Assembly: GCA_039621445.1 (NCBI GenBank)
Contig: CP154956.1
Coordinates: forward strand, 7,461,493 to 7,525,492
Reading direction: 5' to 3'
Source of the DNA: Euglena gracilis
Taxonomy: Eukaryota; Euglenida; Euglenophyceae; Euglenales
Length of the DNA stretch: 64,000 nucleotides
Positions 62,205 to 64,000 of the stretch are shown here, in pieces. The notes beneath the pieces were generated by a model. The model was not told where the DNA came from. It saw nothing but the letters and a program-made list of their open reading frames with translations, and ran no database searches. Within the stretch, counting starts at the first letter, position 1, and each line of letters opens with the position of its first letter. The translations under genes were made by a program, and so were the position numbers.

Positions 62205-62867
62205 TGTAGGGGTTGCCCTCCTGAGGTCCCTGCGAAGGGACCCCTGGCGGCGCAACCCGCGTAGGATCGTTTTTATTTGAGCCCACCTGGTGGGGGTTTT
62301 CCCCTTGGAGGAAAAATGTGGTAGGGGTGGGTGTTGTTGAGGATGGTGATGTTGAAAATGACATACTTTTGAGGTCCAATCAATTGAACTTGAATGAATA
62401 ATCAATAATACTCAATGACTTGAACTTGTTTGCTTGAACTTGTTTGATTGTTGCAAATGCAAGCACAATTGAATGCCAAATGACAAATAAAACAGAGTGT
62501 AAACAGAGCCCTGTGAACAGAAAATGTACAATTGGAGGGGGGCTACAGCTGGGGGGGCTACTTGGTATACTCTGCGCAATTCTTAATGAATTGCGCCATC
62601 CCAAGCGCCCACCAAGGGGGTGCGCATGCTTGCGCAAAGCCCAGCAGGGCTTGCGCATCCCCTTGGGGGTTGCCTGTTGGCCCCCTCAAACTGCCCCCTC
62701 CTTTACCTTCCCTTGGCTTGGTCAAAATGGGCTGTGGGGCCCCCTTGGGGGCCAGTGGGGCCTCAAAAGGCCCTTGGGGGCATTGGAGCCCCCCTCGCGG
62801 CCCTTCGTGGCCCCTTTGGGCCCCCTTGGGACCCCCCCTTGAGGCGGGCACCCTCGGACCGCGCACA
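62205..62867 (-). repeat. 5' LTR of chromovirus copy 1
   Basis: 663 bp, TG...CA ends, near-identical to 49036-49699, followed by the CCAT target duplicate and the right half of the DIRS element. Confidence 0.9.
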
Positions 62868-64000
62868 CCATGCCTGGGGGGGGGGGGCTGGACATTCGAA
62901 CTGGAAAAATTGTCCAGGAATTTTGGAGAGAAAGCTCCATTTTACACATCAATGTAAAGGAGTTAAGTGCTGCCATAAGCACAGTGAAAAGTCTCAGCAA
63001 GCCAGGAGAAACTGTGTCCCTGTCAGTGGACAATCAAGTCATTTATTATTACTTAACAAAGGGGGTGGGGCAAGAAAGATCCATTCAACACAACGCTAAG
63101 ACCATTTTTCAAATGGTGCATGGAGAAAAATGTCAATCTCCAAGTAAACTGGGTCCCCTCAAAAGAATGCCTGGCAGACCCTATAAGCAGATGGGAAATG
63201 GACAGGGGGGATTACTCACTGGACCCCAAACTTTTTCACTGGCTAAAACAGCAATTCAAAAACTGCATAAATCTGGAAACAGACCTTTTTGCCTCCCCAG
63301 GCAACAGAAAACTGCCACAATTTGTGGCCAGGTGGCCTCACTGGGAGGTCACAGCAGTGGACGCTTTACAATGTCCACTGGACAACATGGGGGGACTTTA
63401 TGCAAAACCCCCCTGGTCAGTGATTCAAAAAATTTCTGCCCGGATTAAAAAAGTTTCCACAGGACAAAGTTTTGATGGTCACCCCCTACTGGGATTCAGC
63501 CACATGGTGGCCCCGTTAATAAAAATGAAAGTGCCAGGGACCCCCTGCCTAAAAATCACCCCTTACAAGGGTATGTTCACCAATTGCAGGAGGAAAAAAT
63601 GCCACCCCCCAGGTGGCCCCTGCTTTGCATGACTTGCTCCGGCAAATTTTGGAGGGGAAACAAATACAAAATTCAACCATTAAGGATTTCCTGGGAAGAA
63701 ACCCCAGTTTGAGAAGGTACCAAAGTGCCTTAACACTTTTATGGGTGCTTCTGGACAAAATGGGGGTGCCCCCCCCTTTAGCCACCACTGACCAAGTGGC
63801 TGACGCTTTAATTCAACTTTTTCAATTTTCAAAGGCCCAAGCCCGTAATGCATACAGTGCTATGCTTTTGATCCCTGGGTTTGGTGGCCTAAGGTTTAAT
63901 ACCTTATTAGCACCTTATAAAAGGCTTTGGAACCAAAATCTGGACAAGTATGGTGCTTTTTGGGATCCCCTCCCAATCCTCCTGGGGCTGGCAAGGCAGC
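62868..64000 (+). pseudogene. DIRS element, right half: RNase H, methylase-like domain, tyrosine recombinase start
   Basis: Resumes the DIRS element after the chromovirus. Seen: RNase H (LHINVKELSAAISTVK, LSVDNQVIYYYLTKG; then, after a frame change near 63118, VNWVPSKECLADPISRWEMD). A Dam-like domain follows (LETDLFASPGNRKL, AVDALQCPLD, YAKPPWSVIQKI; KPPW replaces the expected NPPY/W). After more frame changes comes the N-terminal part of the tyrosine recombinase (TIKDFLGRNPSLRRYQSAL, NAYSAMLLIPGFGGLRF, LDKYGAFWDPLPILL), which runs off the window. The catalytic R-H-R-Y residues lie beyond 64000. The domain order RT-RNase H-MT-YR fits DIRS, not Ngaro. Confidence 0.75.

Larger units (their letters stand above)
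49032..62871 (-). mobile_element. Chromovirus (Ty3/gypsy) copy 1, 13.8 kb, carrying methyltransferase domains
   Basis: A full-length minus-strand element: LTRs at 49036-49699 and 62205-62867 with TG...CA ends, CCAT target duplication (49032-49035, 62868-62871), PBS next to the 5' LTR and PPT next to the 3' LTR. The coding order is Gag, methyltransferases, protease, RT, RNase H, integrase, chromodomain, accessory ORF. The LTRs differ at only a handful of sites, so insertion into the DIRS element is recent. Two frameshifts in pol make this copy defective. Confidence 0.9.

Overview
This window is a eukaryotic transposable-element graveyard. I recognise no host housekeeping gene, rRNA, intact tRNA, operon or CRISPR array. 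The elements are Ty3/gypsy chromovirus, DIRS, R2-type non-LTR retrotransposon, LARD-like LTR element and foldback/TIR DNA elements. Together with mixed base composition (long C and G runs beside A/T-rich stretches), they suggest a large, repeat-rich protist or algal genome. The species cannot be told from the sequence. Cytosine methyltransferases inside retrotransposons have been reported in Symbiodinium dinoflagellates and the alga Klebsormidium, which is a hint and not an identification.

Layout. 0-9 kb: a minus-strand R2-type (restriction-like endonuclease, RLE) reverse transcriptase fragment at the left edge; C-run foldback elements (4.0-5.0 kb); and a minus-strand reverse transcriptase-RNase H element whose upstream ORF carries a 2A-like motif (5.5-8.5 kb). 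9-16.1 kb: an RLE retrotransposon on the plus strand with two 2A motifs. Its reading frame is split by a 2.3-kb insert coding on the minus strand for a transposase-like protein. 16-28.7 kb: minisatellites, more foldback elements, a 6.0-kb element with 29-bp terminal inverted repeats that holds a decayed RLE copy, and a 260-bp MITE with the same first nine bases. 28.7-39.2 kb: a broken chromovirus (copy 2) interrupted by an inverted chromovirus end and by a young 5.9-kb LARD-like LTR element. 39-46.7 kb: a decayed gag-like region, a 260-bp repeat pair, low-complexity DNA and a tRNA-like sequence. 46.7-64 kb: a DIRS element split in its RNase H region by a 13.8-kb chromovirus (copy 1) with near-identical LTRs, target-site duplication, primer-binding site and polypurine tract.

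How the parts work together. Chromovirus copy 1 reads leftward: 5' LTR - PBS (initiator tRNA-Met type) - very large Gag - one in-frame TGA - an ORF with an adenine-methylase-like domain followed by a C5-cytosine methyltransferase - protease - RT - RNase H - integrase - chromodomain - accessory ORF - PPT - 3' LTR. The two methyltransferase-type domains between Gag and protease are the most unusual feature here. Nesting gives a relative order: DIRS before chromovirus copy 1; chromovirus copy 2 before the LARD; the RLE element before its transposase-like insert.
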